Notes: a model not told the origin generated them from the letters alone. Positions 18,012-26,889 are shown, counted from the first letter of the stretch. The stretch is DNA of 64,000 nt from Oenococcus sp. UCMA 16435 (GCA_004010835.2 CP030868.2:1302001-1366000), one strand, 5' to 3'. Program-made: numbers and translations.

Positions 18012-18167
18012 ATGCCGTTAACAGATGATTATGAAAGCAAAGTTGAAGATAAAATGATTAAAGATCAGGACAGATTAATTAATGATTTGATACCCACTAA
18101 AATTAAAGCAGAAATAAATCGAATTTTGGCAAAGGATGAAAAAGGAAAAGGTAAAGGAAAAACTTAA
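18012..18167 (+). CDS. Small hypothetical protein (51 residues)
   Basis: ATG 18012 is preceded by AGGAG (18001-18005), six bases away. The frame gives 51 highly charged residues: an acidic first half (MPLTDDYESKVEDKMIKDQD), an amphipathic middle and a Gly-Lys tail (KGKGKGKT). There are no membrane segments, so it is unlikely to be a typical bacteriocin immunity protein. It sits between the phenolic operon and the bacteriocin locus, before a strong terminator. I do not recognise it. Confidence 0.55.
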   Translation: MPLTDDYESKVEDKMIKDQDRLINDLIPTKIKAEINRILAKDEKGKGKGKT

Positions 18168-18270
18168 CTTTTATTATTGAAAAAAAGTATATTTATTAGT
18201 TTTTCAAGTATAGTTATTCGGATTTTAATTTGGAATTAGTCAACTATATGTATGGGAGTATTTATTAAAT

Positions 18271-18316
18271 AAAAAGCGTGACATCGAGCAAAAAAACTTA
18301 ATGTCACGCTTTTTTA
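18271..18316 (+). terminator. Strong rho-independent terminator
   Basis: A perfect 14-bp inverted repeat, AAAAAGCGTGACAT (18271-18284) and ATGTCACGCTTTTT (18301-18314), with a 16-base loop and a T run. It separates the upstream operon from the bacteriocin locus. The A-rich left arm lets it work on either strand. Confidence 0.85.
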
Positions 18317-18456
18317 TCTTCTTTTCTCCAATTTTATTTGGAAATTTTCAAAACAAATTAATATTTTTCTCCGAATTTTCGTCTAATTACTATGAGCTGA
18401 TCTTTATAATCTTTTTAAAAACGATCGTCTCACAAATAAAACGAATAGAGGTTTTT

Positions 18457-18705
18457 ATGTATAAATTTTCAATTGGTATTTTTGCTTTAACTGGAACTTT
18501 TGGGATATCTGCACATGCGGCAAAAGCAGTTTATCCAATCATTTACGCAGCTTTTGGAAGTGGTTCACTTACTATTGGACGTGCAGTGGCTTTAATTGCA
18601 GCAACTGGAGCGGGAGCTTTGATTGCGGCGGCCATCATTGGAGCAGGTGGGATATTTATTAGTCGAAAATTAAAAGCCGGAAGAGGAGCTACTTTAGCTT
18701 GGTAA
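18457..18705 (+). CDS. Putative circular bacteriocin precursor (AS-48/uberolysin-like)
   Basis: 82 residues, Gly/Ala/Ile-rich and helical, with a basic cluster near the end (SRKLKAGRG, ~69-77) and a C-terminal LAW like the AVIAW end of enterocin AS-48, in which Trp is joined to the first mature residue. The segment FGISAHAAKAVYPIIYAAFGSGSL resembles the N-terminal helices of mature circular bacteriocins. A mature peptide of about 60-75 residues would leave a short leader, but the cleavage point cannot be read. ATG 18457 is chosen because AGAGG lies five bases before it and the longer upstream frame starts inside the terminator. A perfect TATAAT is at 18405-18410. The four genes downstream match the usual maturation and export set. 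Confidence 0.72.
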   Translation: MYKFSIGIFALTGTFGISAHAAKAVYPIIYAAFGSGSLTIGRAVALIAATGAGALIAAAIIGAGGIFISRKLKAGRGATLAW

Positions 18706-18760
18706 AGAAAAAAATATCACATCATCGAATCAATTTTGTGAACACCCTTGAGGACAAAAG

Positions 18761-20254
18761 ATGTTTAAAATTATTTGCTTGGAATTAAAGGCTTATTGGC
18801 GAGAAACTTCATTTGATAAACTCGCCTTGCGATTAATTTTTTTTGTTTTTTTGACTTCTTTTTTTATTGTTTATGGAGCAGGTATTTTCTTTCAAGGATA
18901 TATTGCCTCTCATTGGATTTTTCTTTGTAACTGTTTATTATTTTTGGCTGCTATTGGATGGAATGGTGGATTCGATCTTTTTAAATATTTTCTTTTCTCG
19001 AAGAAAAATAAATATATGGAACTTTGGCCGAGAAAAAAATATAAATTATTGATTTTAAAATCTTTTAAATATGAAGTTTTAGATAATTCGGCTTACTTTG
19101 TTTTTCTACTAATTTTGTCGACTCCATTATTCCATAATTTTCGTCCTTATCTGCTTTGGACTATTTTTTTGTCTTCGATTATCTATAATAGTGTTCGAAA
19201 ATTCAGTCAGATTATTAACTTATGTTCAAAAAATAAAGTAATTATTGGTTTTTGTTTCTCTGGAATCGTATATTTAGTCGAACTCTTGATGCTGAAAAAT
19301 ACTTTTTCGAATAATTCTGCTTTTGAGATTACCAATATTTTTCATGCGGTCACCTCAATAATCGAAAGAACGAAAACTTATTTTGCCGAGTATATTGATT
19401 ATTCATTTCTTTTTCCAATCATGATGGTCATTCTGTCGATTTTAATATTTTTGTATTATGCTTCAGCCTCTAAAACAATAAATATTTTTAAGGATAAAGA
19501 ATTGTCAAAATTTTCAATTTTTTATAAAATTTTATTTTCCGGTAAATTGACTAAATCTCCGGTCTATAAGAGAGTGATTAAAAAAATAGAAATATCAGGT
19601 TATTGGAAAGAAGCCCAACGAGATTCACTAATGATTTTCCTGGTTATCTTCTTTTCCTATTTAATTTCTTTTTTGCTTGGAGATTCCTTAGAGCATTCAG
19701 AGTTTACAGTTGTTTTTTTCACGGGAATATTTTTAATTAAAACAGTCGTTTCTTTTCGAACGAAGATAAAGAACGACTTATCCAATGAGATAATTGCACA
19801 TGTTTTATCACCAGGATTTTTGAAGGTTTTGATAAAAAAATACGATTTTATAGTTTTCGTTACTGGAATTACTGAAATTTTTGTGCTGATACTGGGAATG
19901 AATTTATTCAATTTTTCATTGATTATCTTTTTAAGAGAATTTTTCTTACTGTCATTTCTTTTACTGGCCAATATTAAAATTACCGGTTTGTTTTCGGGAC
20001 TTTTTTCGAATTATAAAAATGAAGATTCGCTTTTGCCAATAATTGGTTTATTAGTTTGTGGAGGAATTGTGTCAGTAATTACTGAATTTTTAGTTATAAC
20101 TGTATATTTTGTTCAAATAATGAATGTTGGCAGTAATTGGACATTTGTCGCTCAAATATTTTTTCTTTCTTTTATTTACTTAATTTCAGTTTTTCTAATC
20201 AACAAATATCAGCGGTTTTTCTATGGAGAATATAAAAAATATGTTACAAAATAA
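18761..20254 (+). CDS. Polytopic membrane protein of the bacteriocin locus (maturation/export, B-type)
   Basis: 497 residues with roughly ten to twelve hydrophobic helices and no enzymatic motif that I recognise. Size and position directly after the precursor match the large membrane protein of circular bacteriocin clusters (AS-48B or CclB type), which is needed for leader removal, cyclisation or export by an unknown mechanism. ATG 18761 has GAGGA about seven bases upstream. The end overlaps the next gene by 32 bases. Function is assigned from context only. Confidence 0.6.
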   Translation: MFKIICLELKAYWRETSFDKLALRLIFFVFLTSFFIVYGAGIFFQGYIASHWIFLCNCLLFLAAIGWNGGFDLFKYFLFSKKNKYMELWPRKKYKLLILKSFKYEVLDNSAYFVFLLILSTPLFHNFRPYLLWTIFLSSIIYNSVRKFSQIINLCSKNKVIIGFCFSGIVYLVELLMLKNTFSNNSAFEITNIFHAVTSIIERTKTYFAEYIDYSFLFPIMMVILSILIFLYYASASKTINIFKDKELSKFSIFYKILFSGKLTKSPVYKRVIKKIEISGYWKEAQRDSLMIFLVIFFSYLISFLLGDSLEHSEFTVVFFTGIFLIKTVVSFRTKIKNDLSNEIIAHVLSPGFLKVLIKKYDFIVFVTGITEIFVLILGMNLFNFSLIIFLREFFLLSFLLLANIKITGLFSGLFSNYKNEDSLLPIIGLLVCGGIVSVITEFLVITVYFVQIMNVGSNWTFVAQIFFLSFIYLISVFLINKYQRFFYGEYKKYVTK

Positions 20255-20768
20255 AATTTTTGTTAGACCGGATCGAGCGCTTTGCATATCAATGATTATC
20301 AGTTTGTTTATAGCATTTTTTTCTTTTATTGTTGGAACTCAGTTGACCGGCGTATTTCAAGCGAATTTATCTAGTATCCAACTTACAATTTTTGAAGTCT
20401 TCGTTCATAATACGATGATATCTTTGCTGTTACTTGCAGGAGTTTTTAGTTACGGACTTGTTTCTTTTATTTTAATAATTATGAATTTCGCGGTGTTTGG
20501 TATGCAGGTTAATACAATGATATCGCATATTGGTTTTCTTTCGATGGCCAACAAAATCGTCTGGCACAGTTTTTTGGAATTACCGGCAATTATTTTGGCG
20601 ACAGCTTTCGGTTTTTATTTTTTTGTATCCCAGATTATCTTGGAGCAAGATTTGAATTGGAAAAATCTCGGCCGACAATTGAGGATGATAATAATTTTAA
20701 TAATACCTTTAAATTTTCTGGCAGCAATGATTGAGGTGCTAATCAGCAATTGGGTTGGTGATTTATGA
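20223..20768 (+). CDS. SpoIIM/DUF95 family membrane protein of the bacteriocin locus
   Basis: 181 residues, four to five helices. The segment VFVHNTMISLLLLAGVFSYGLVSFILIIMNFAVFGMQV followed by WHSFLELPAIILATAFGFY is the DUF95/SpoIIM signature, where E-L-P-A-I sits at the start of a helix. DUF95 proteins are a hallmark of circular bacteriocin gene clusters, where they are required for production and immunity. The gene overlaps its neighbours on both sides (32 and 4 bases), so translation is coupled. An alternative ATG at 20241 would shorten it by six residues. Confidence 0.78.
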   Translation: MENIKNMLQNKIFVRPDRALCISMIISLFIAFFSFIVGTQLTGVFQANLSSIQLTIFEVFVHNTMISLLLLAGVFSYGLVSFILIIMNFAVFGMQVNTMISHIGFLSMANKIVWHSFLELPAIILATAFGFYFFVSQIILEQDLNWKNLGRQLRMIIILIIPLNFLAAMIEVLISNWVGDL

Positions 20769-21343
20769 AAATTTGTTGGCAAAAGAACAAGAGAAATATT
20801 TTTATTTTTGCTGTTGTTGCAATTTTTCTGCACTCAATAACTTTTGTTAGTTATAGCAATATCGGAAATACCTTTTTAGAGAATGCAATTTCGGTTTCTC
20901 AAGATAGCTACTCTTCTTTGACTCAATTCTTTATAAATATTCGTCGTGTTTACAACGATTTTTTAATTCAAGCTATTTTTCGCTCTTTTCTACTTTTTAC
21001 CAATTTTTTTCTAACCAGTTTATTTTTAAAATTGTCCTTTGTACTTGAAAATAAGTTGAGAAAATCTTTACTTCAAAAAGATAACGCATTAGAAAAAGAA
21101 TTGTTGTTAAAATTTATCTTAATTAATGCTTTTGGTGAATTATTTTTAACATTGTTCACAGTCATATTCAAAAATCAATTAATTAATTTTTCTATTTTTG
21201 GGTACACCATATATTTACTGTTTTTATTAGCAGCTAAATTAATTTATGGATTTTTGCCTTATGCGAAAAAATCGGGAATATTCTTTTCTTTTACTTTGTA
21301 CGTTATTTTCAAAACAACTATTTTGGTAGGAGCAGTTATTTGA
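20765..21343 (+). CDS. Membrane protein of the bacteriocin locus
   Basis: 192 residues with about five hydrophobic helices, beginning MKICWQKNKRNIFIFAVVAIFLHS. No family is recognised. It starts by ATGA overlap with the SpoIIM-like gene and its stop codon overlaps the ATPase start (TGATG), so it belongs to the same transcript. By analogy with known clusters it could be the membrane partner of the ATPase or part of self-immunity; no separate small basic immunity peptide is seen. Confidence 0.6.
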   Translation: MKICWQKNKRNIFIFAVVAIFLHSITFVSYSNIGNTFLENAISVSQDSYSSLTQFFINIRRVYNDFLIQAIFRSFLLFTNFFLTSLFLKLSFVLENKLRKSLLQKDNALEKELLLKFILINAFGELFLTLFTVIFKNQLINFSIFGYTIYLLFLLAAKLIYGFLPYAKKSGIFFSFTLYVIFKTTILVGAVI

Positions 21344-22047
21344 TGGCTTATTTATCTTTAAAGGAAATCAATAAAAATTATGGCAGCAAAATTATTTTCA
21401 ACCATCAGAATTTTTCATTCAGCAAAAATGAAATTGTTTTCTTTGTTGGCAAAAATGGTGTTGGCAAAACAACTTTAATGGAAATTATTGTTGGACTGAA
21501 CCAGATTGATGAAGGAGAAATTATTTTAAATGGCCGGAAATTAAAAATACCATATGATTTATCAGCGCGAAAAAAGTTTTCTTTTTTACCAACAGAAGAT
21601 CAACTTATTGATTTTTTAACCGCCAAAGAAAATCTTTCTTACTTTGCTGAAATTTATAGAATAAGTAATTACAAAAATATCATTGATGAACTTATTGAAG
21701 ACTATCAATTTTCTGAGCAAAAAGAAAAGTTGATCAAAGATTATTCAAAGGGTATGAAACGTCGACTCAGTCTTGCTTTAATTGATTTAATTGATTCCCC
21801 AATTATTGTCCTGGACGAACCGAGCCTCGGCTTAGATATCTATAATATTAATTTTTTGCGAAAGAAATTGTTTCAATATAAAAAGGAAGGAAAATTGGTA
21901 ATTGTTACTAGCCATGATCTACTTTTGTGTCAACGCTTGGCCGATCGGGTATACTTGTTTTCCGACAATAAAATAATTGAGTATCAGACTGGAAATATCG
22001 ATAAAATTGAACAGGGAATTTTAGATAGTTATGAATCGAACTCTTGA
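21343..22047 (+). CDS. ABC transporter ATP-binding protein of the bacteriocin locus
   Basis: 234 residues with Walker A FVGKNGVGKTTL (~37-48), signature YSKGMKRRLS (~134-143), Walker B PIIVLDEPSLGLDIY and H-loop VTSHD. The signature begins YSKGM rather than LSGGQ, which is common among bacteriocin and antibiotic exporters of the CcmA class. ATG 21343 overlaps the preceding stop as TGATG; AGGAG is at 21328-21332. It probably powers export of, or resistance to, the circular peptide together with the neighbouring membrane proteins. Confidence 0.85.
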   Translation: MAYLSLKEINKNYGSKIIFNHQNFSFSKNEIVFFVGKNGVGKTTLMEIIVGLNQIDEGEIILNGRKLKIPYDLSARKKFSFLPTEDQLIDFLTAKENLSYFAEIYRISNYKNIIDELIEDYQFSEQKEKLIKDYSKGMKRRLSLALIDLIDSPIIVLDEPSLGLDIYNINFLRKKLFQYKKEGKLVIVTSHDLLLCQRLADRVYLFSDNKIIEYQTGNIDKIEQGILDSYESNS

Positions 22048-22183
22048 TTTTTACTAAGCGGATTTTTACAGAACTAATACAGAAACAATACAAAGCCTGT
22101 TCCTTTCCTAAATATCAGTATGGACAAACTATAATTAACTTAAAAACGTAATCATAGCTTTTTAGTTGGGACAATAATTTTTC

Positions 22184-24280
22184 ATGACAAGTAAATTCGA
22201 TGTTTTTAAAAAAACAGCCTTAATTTTATTCTTAAATTTTTTAACGATGTTTATGGTTAGCCAAATGACAAGCGACTCAAGCCAGGCATATGCAGCAACA
22301 ACTACAACAAGCTATGCTTCGATAGTTTCAAAAACATCCGTCAATAAAACAGCAACTATTATTGATTCAAAAAGAAATGATGGTGTTTATTACGATGGCC
22401 CAGCCCTGACTTCTTCTTCAACAATGACAGCCAATGCTTCTGGGGCCAGTTATAACGACGACACTGTCGCGGTTGAGGAAACCGAACTCACTAAAAGAAG
22501 CAATGGCAGCGAATATACTTACGCAGAAGTTTATGATTCAACGGCCAAAAAAACTTATTGGATCGACCAAAGAGCTATTTTATCTTCAGTCTCTTCGCAA
22601 ACGACGGCTGATTATCAAGCGACAATTAATGATTCGGCAAGAAATGATAAAACGTACTCCGCTCCAGCACTGTCTTCCTGGTCTTCTTTGACTGGTAGTA
22701 CAGATGCCTATAATGGAGACAAAGTAACTGTTATCGCGTCTGCTATTACCACGCGTGGGAATGGCGAAAGCTATACGTATTTAGAAGTTGAGTATGGCAG
22801 TTCAACTTTTTGGATTGACAGCCGAGCAATCTTGGCACAAGTCACATCGTCAACGAGTGAGGATTATTCGGCAGTTATTGAAGAAGGATCCAGAACTGAT
22901 GGAATTTATACCGACGGTCCGGCTTTGACTTCTTCTTCAACGATCACAGCCAATGCCAGTGCACCAAAATACAATGGTGATCGAGTAACTGTCATTAAAA
23001 AAGATGTGACAACACGAGGAAACGGACTCTCTTATACGTATTTAGAAGTTGAGTATGGCAGTTCAACTTTTTGGATTGATTCACGCGGTATTTCAACGAC
23101 TACTTACGATACGATCACGGCAACAAATACGGATCCTAATGAATATGCGACGGTTCTTTCTGGTAGAACTGATGGAATTTATACTGATGGTCCAGCCTTG
23201 ACTTCTGCGTCAACTTTAACTGCTAATGGCTCAATCACGGATTATGTTGGAAATATGGTTGCAGTAACGCAAATCGATACAACCAAGCGAACTTCCGGCG
23301 GGAGCTATCAGTACGCGAAAGTAACTGATATGACCGCCGGCAAGACTTATTGGGTCGATGTTAGATCGTTAAATATGTCCAATTATGCAACAATTACTTC
23401 AACAACAACGATGGATTCGACTTATAAAATTGCTGATTACGCGCGTAATGATGGCACTTATAGCAGCCCGGCTTTAACATCTTCAACTGCTTTAATATCA
23501 ACGGTTGGTGGAAAGACTTATGATGATGATACTGTAACTGTTACAAAAGAAGATATTACTAAGCGAGCTAATGGCACTACTTATACTTATGCTTATGTAA
23601 CTGATTCGACGGCCGGAAAATCTTATTGGATTGATGCCCGGGCATTGGCGGCAACGACCATGAATGGATATGATGAGTCTTCCTATCAATCAGGAATTTC
23701 TAATGGTGATATTTCTGGAAGTTTTGTAATTGTTAAAGCAACTGAAGGAACTGATTATGTTAATACAGCTGAAGCCAGTGAAATCGCAACAACTGTTGCT
23801 GCGGGCAAAAAACTGGGATTATATTGTTATGCAGATACGGGTAGTGCGGTTAGCGAAGCAGAATATTTTGTGAGCAATATTAAGGCTTACCTGAAGGATG
23901 ATCCGATTTTGGTGCTTGACTGGGAAGGAAGTGCTCTAACACAAGGACCAACCTGGGCAAAAGAATGGTTAGACGAAGTTTATGATTTAACAGGCATTCG
24001 ACCTTTAATTTATATGTCTAAATCTGTGACTACGGAATATGATTGGAGCACTGTTGCACCGAATTATGGTCTTTGGGTCGCTGAGTATGCAACAACTGCA
24101 TCGACAGGTTATGAAACGGATCCCTGGGCCGACGACGATGACTATGGGGCTTGGAGTACGCCAACGATTTTCCAGTATACAGATAACGGTAGTTTGAGTG
24201 GTTATAGTGGAGCTTTGGATTTGGATCTCTTTTATGGAGACTTTGAAGACTGGGATCGATTAGCTGGTTTGGCTTATTAA
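22184..24280 (+). CDS. Secreted GH25 muramidase with five N-terminal SH3-like repeats
   Basis: 698 residues. Residues 1-37 form a signal peptide ending QAYA. Five repeats of about 85-95 residues follow (to ~490), each running from an RNDG/RTDG-x-Y-x-x-GPALTSS segment through TKR/TTRGNG-x-x-Y-T-Y to a W-I/V-D-x-R-x-L end, resembling bacterial SH3-like cell-wall binding modules. The C-terminal domain (~493-698) is a GH25 lysozyme: GYDESSYQ with Asp497, then LVLDWEGS with Asp579 and Glu581. It should cut peptidoglycan between MurNAc and GlcNAc, in autolysis or in attack on competitors. A 47-base stretch is identical in repeats 2 and 3. It lies 136 bp after the bacteriocin ATPase. Confidence 0.88.
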   Translation: MTSKFDVFKKTALILFLNFLTMFMVSQMTSDSSQAYAATTTTSYASIVSKTSVNKTATIIDSKRNDGVYYDGPALTSSSTMTANASGASYNDDTVAVEETELTKRSNGSEYTYAEVYDSTAKKTYWIDQRAILSSVSSQTTADYQATINDSARNDKTYSAPALSSWSSLTGSTDAYNGDKVTVIASAITTRGNGESYTYLEVEYGSSTFWIDSRAILAQVTSSTSEDYSAVIEEGSRTDGIYTDGPALTSSSTITANASAPKYNGDRVTVIKKDVTTRGNGLSYTYLEVEYGSSTFWIDSRGISTTTYDTITATNTDPNEYATVLSGRTDGIYTDGPALTSASTLTANGSITDYVGNMVAVTQIDTTKRTSGGSYQYAKVTDMTAGKTYWVDVRSLNMSNYATITSTTTMDSTYKIADYARNDGTYSSPALTSSTALISTVGGKTYDDDTVTVTKEDITKRANGTTYTYAYVTDSTAGKSYWIDARALAATTMNGYDESSYQSGISNGDISGSFVIVKATEGTDYVNTAEASEIATTVAAGKKLGLYCYADTGSAVSEAEYFVSNIKAYLKDDPILVLDWEGSALTQGPTWAKEWLDEVYDLTGIRPLIYMSKSVTTEYDWSTVAPNYGLWVAEYATTASTGYETDPWADDDDYGAWSTPTIFQYTDNGSLSGYSGALDLDLFYGDFEDWDRLAGLAY

Positions 24281-24465
24281 TTAGTAAATAGTTCTGTTTG
24301 ATATTAATGGGCGTTTTTTATGATTTATCACATGTGTTTTTTATTTTTATAAAATTATTATTGCTTGTTGGAACTTATATTCGTGGCTGTTGGCAATAGA
24401 AACAGATTCCATACGAATTTTAATATTGTTTTTGTCTTATTAAAATAAGAGAGTGAGTTTTATAT

Positions 24466-25038
24466 ATGTTTGTTTTAAGTAGTTTTCAAGTAAGCCAACA
24501 AACTGTCGAATTGGTTTTGCCTGAACAAAAATACGCTAAAAAATTATTTGAGATTATCGAAGTTGATCGAAAACCCTTATCCATGTGGATGCCCTGGGTC
24601 AAAATAACTAAAAGCGAAAAAAACGAGATTGATTTTATCAATTATGCTAGGGAAAAAACTGCCAAGTATCAACTTTTAGAGTTGACGATTATTGTTGATA
24701 ATCAACCGATTGGGATGATTGATTTGCATAATATTGATAGGAACGATCACAGAGCAGAGGTTGGATACTGGATGTTTAGTAAATATCAGGGAAAAGGTAT
24801 TATGACTGAAGCTTTAAAACATTTATTGAATATCGCTTTTAACGAATTATCTTTAAATAAGATAATTGTGATGGCGGATTCTGAAAATCAAAAGAGCAAG
24901 GCAATTCCTCGGCGCTTAGGCTTTAGACAGGAGGGTACTCTTAAAGAAGAAATCTTCATGAACAGTCAATTTAGGAATCTCGATATCTTTGCTATCACTG
25001 TTGGTGAATATAAAAATAAAAGTAATCAGCTTAAATAG
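24466..25038 (+). CDS. GNAT acetyltransferase, RimJ/RimL type
   Basis: 190 residues. The acetyl-CoA binding core is visible as EVGYWMFSKYQGKGIMTEALKHLLNIAF (~98-125) followed by KIIVMADSENQKSKAIPRRLGFRQEGTLKEE, the ordered motifs A and B of RimJ/RimL-type N-acetyltransferases. The acceptor may be a ribosomal protein N-terminus or another amine; this cannot be told from sequence. GAGAGTGAG lies upstream of the ATG. A terminator follows at 25071-25103. Confidence 0.85.
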   Translation: MFVLSSFQVSQQTVELVLPEQKYAKKLFEIIEVDRKPLSMWMPWVKITKSEKNEIDFINYAREKTAKYQLLELTIIVDNQPIGMIDLHNIDRNDHRAEVGYWMFSKYQGKGIMTEALKHLLNIAFNELSLNKIIVMADSENQKSKAIPRRLGFRQEGTLKEEIFMNSQFRNLDIFAITVGEYKNKSNQLK

Positions 25039-25070
25039 GTAGTGAAAAGAATTAAATTTAACCATTATTA

Positions 25071-25103
25071 AAAATATCAATCTTAAAAGATTGATATTTT
25101 TTT
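25071..25103 (+). terminator. Rho-independent terminator
   Basis: AAAATATCAATC and GATTGATATTTT pair around a six-base loop (TTAAAA) and run into T residues. It ends the acetyltransferase transcript. Confidence 0.75.
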
Positions 25104-25247
25104 AAACAAATTTACATAAGCAAATCACAAAAAACATATTTAAAGTCGTTTTCTAAATTTTTTTCTACGACTTTTTAATTTTTGTAAGATGCCATATTAA
25201 TCACAGTTTTGTGTATGATAATTAATTTTAATGGGAGAATGTAAATC

Positions 25248-25541
25248 ATGAATGCAGCAATGGCTATTCAAGTTTTGCCACAAACAACAGATGAAAAAGA
25301 ATTAATTAAAATTGTTGACGCAGCGATTGCCGAAATTGATGCCAGTGGTCTTTTCTATGAAGTCGGATCTTTTGAAACTACGATCGAGGGGAATTTGGAT
25401 CAATTACTGGCTTTGATTCCAAAGATTCAAAAAGCCTGTGTTGCTGCTGGAGCGCCTTTAATCAATAATTACATAAAATTAAGTTATGCTCCAAAAGAAC
25501 ATTTACTTACGACTAAAGAAAAATTAAAAAAATATCGTTGA
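25248..25541 (+). CDS. Thiamine-binding protein family (MTH1187/YkoF-like, DUF77)
   Basis: 97 residues, beginning MNAAMAIQVLPQTTDEKELIKIVDAAIAEI and containing the core YEVGSFETTIEGNLDQLLALIPKIQKA, the pattern of the MTH1187/YqgV family (PF01910). Members are small ferredoxin-like cytosolic proteins reported to bind thiamine or pyrimidine derivatives. GGGAGAATG precedes the start. It is a single-gene transcript as far as can be seen. Confidence 0.8.
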   Translation: MNAAMAIQVLPQTTDEKELIKIVDAAIAEIDASGLFYEVGSFETTIEGNLDQLLALIPKIQKACVAAGAPLINNYIKLSYAPKEHLLTTKEKLKKYR

Positions 25542-25916
25542 TCCATTTCAATGGATACACATACTAGTAACTAACTGTCTCGAAATTAAAGACAGTATCA
25601 TGTTATCTATTAAATTGTCCAATGACGGTTCCAGGAACTTATGCCAATAAATATAAGTAATTAAGAATTAGTTAGCTGATATTTTTAATTAAAAAATTGG
25701 ATCTTATTAAATTTCAAAGTTAGGTATTTGATAATATCCATTTTTTTTAATTTGGCAACTCTAGATCGAAATACGAATAATAGTTTTTTAATTTAACATA
25801 GAAGCCCTAGAATTGGATTAACAAAGGGTTCGATTTATTTTAATCATTTTTAAGCAAAACTAACCGAGTTTTACTGCATTTAATATGATTAAGATATCTT
25901 CATGTAGGAGTCAACC
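25542..25916. other. Intergenic region with small hairpins
   Basis: 375 bp without a gene. Two short hairpins follow the stop of the previous gene: ATCCATT-TC-AATGGAT (about 25542-25557) and ACTGTCT-N8-AGACAGT (about 25574-25595), neither with a T run. The remainder is AT-rich, with the ribosome binding site GGAG just before 25917. Confidence 0.4.
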
Positions 25917-26852
25917 ATGAAAAATAAAAGTTTGTTGTTAAAAGTTTCAACCGGTCTGGCAGCTGTTTCCTTTTTATTCAGTGAATATTTATTCAAAATT
26001 TCATTTAAAAGAGTTGATTATGTTCCGGAAACATCGCAAGAAAAGCAAAAATATGCAGCAAGTTACTGGAAATATGTTGACTGGTTTAGAAAAATTAATA
26101 AAGAACATTGGACTTTCCAAATCAGAAATGAAACAGAACAAATGTCATCTTTTTTCATTCCTTCAAAGGAGGAAGTTTCAAAGAAAGTTGTTATTATCGC
26201 TCACGGCTATAAAGGCAATGGGGAAACTATGTCCAGTTATGCCAAAATGTTTTACGATATGGGCTTTAATGTACTTTTGCCCGACGATCGCGGACATGGA
26301 AAAAGCATGGGTAAATATATAAGTTTTGGTTGGCTCGATCGCCTCGACTACTTGCAATGGTTGAAAAAAATAATCAAACGGGTTGGTTCCCAAAGTGAAA
26401 TTCTTTTGTTCGGTGTTAGTATGGGCGCTTCAACTGTTGAAATGTTGAGTGGTGAAGAGCTGCCGCCACAGGTTAGATGCGTTATTGCAGATTGCGGTTA
26501 TTCGAGTATTGATGAAGAAATGACTTTTTTATTGAAGCGCCATTATCATCTTCCTAAGTATCCTTTTTATCCTTTGGTAAGTACAATTAATCGTTATCGT
26601 CTGGGATATTATTTAGGGGATGTTTCTTCAGTTGAACAATTAAAGAAAAATAAGCTGCCAATCTTTTTCATCCATGGTGAAAGTGATGATTATGTTCCAA
26701 GCTATATGGCCTTAGAAAACTATAAAGCAACAAGAGCAGCAAAAGAGTTATGGATCGTTAAGAATGCAACCCATGCCGAAAGCTATTGGCTAGATCCTTT
26801 AGAGTATGAAAAACATATTCAAAACTTTTTGAATAAATATTTTCAGCATTAA
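25917..26852 (+). CDS. Alpha/beta hydrolase, membrane-anchored YqkD-like
   Basis: 311 residues. An N-terminal hydrophobic segment (~5-28) is followed by an alpha/beta hydrolase: IIAHGYKGNGETMSSYAKMFYDMGFNVLLPDDRGHGKS, nucleophile elbow FGVSMGAS (~164-171), acid residue in IFFIHGESDDYVPSYMA and catalytic His in NATHAESYW. This is the pattern of YqkD/BAAT-like serine hydrolases found in Firmicutes, whose substrates are mostly unknown. GGAG lies about eight bases before the start. Confidence 0.82.
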   Translation: MKNKSLLLKVSTGLAAVSFLFSEYLFKISFKRVDYVPETSQEKQKYAASYWKYVDWFRKINKEHWTFQIRNETEQMSSFFIPSKEEVSKKVVIIAHGYKGNGETMSSYAKMFYDMGFNVLLPDDRGHGKSMGKYISFGWLDRLDYLQWLKKIIKRVGSQSEILLFGVSMGASTVEMLSGEELPPQVRCVIADCGYSSIDEEMTFLLKRHYHLPKYPFYPLVSTINRYRLGYYLGDVSSVEQLKKNKLPIFFIHGESDDYVPSYMALENYKATRAAKELWIVKNATHAESYWLDPLEYEKHIQNFLNKYFQH

Positions 26853-26856
26853 TATT

Positions 26857-26889
26857 AAAAGCTGATAAATTAAAACAAGCTCAGCTTTT
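26857..26889 (+). terminator. Putative terminator hairpin
   Basis: AAAAGCTGA (26857-26865) and TCAGCTTTT (26881-26889) can form a 9-bp stem right after the hydrolase stop. There is only a short T run. Confidence 0.5.

Noticed and set aside
18301..18456. Upstream extension of the bacteriocin ORF (134 residues from 18301)
   Set aside because: It would start inside a strong terminator stem, has no ribosome binding site, and the extension is low-complexity Phe/Leu sequence; ATG 18457 with AGAGG is much better.
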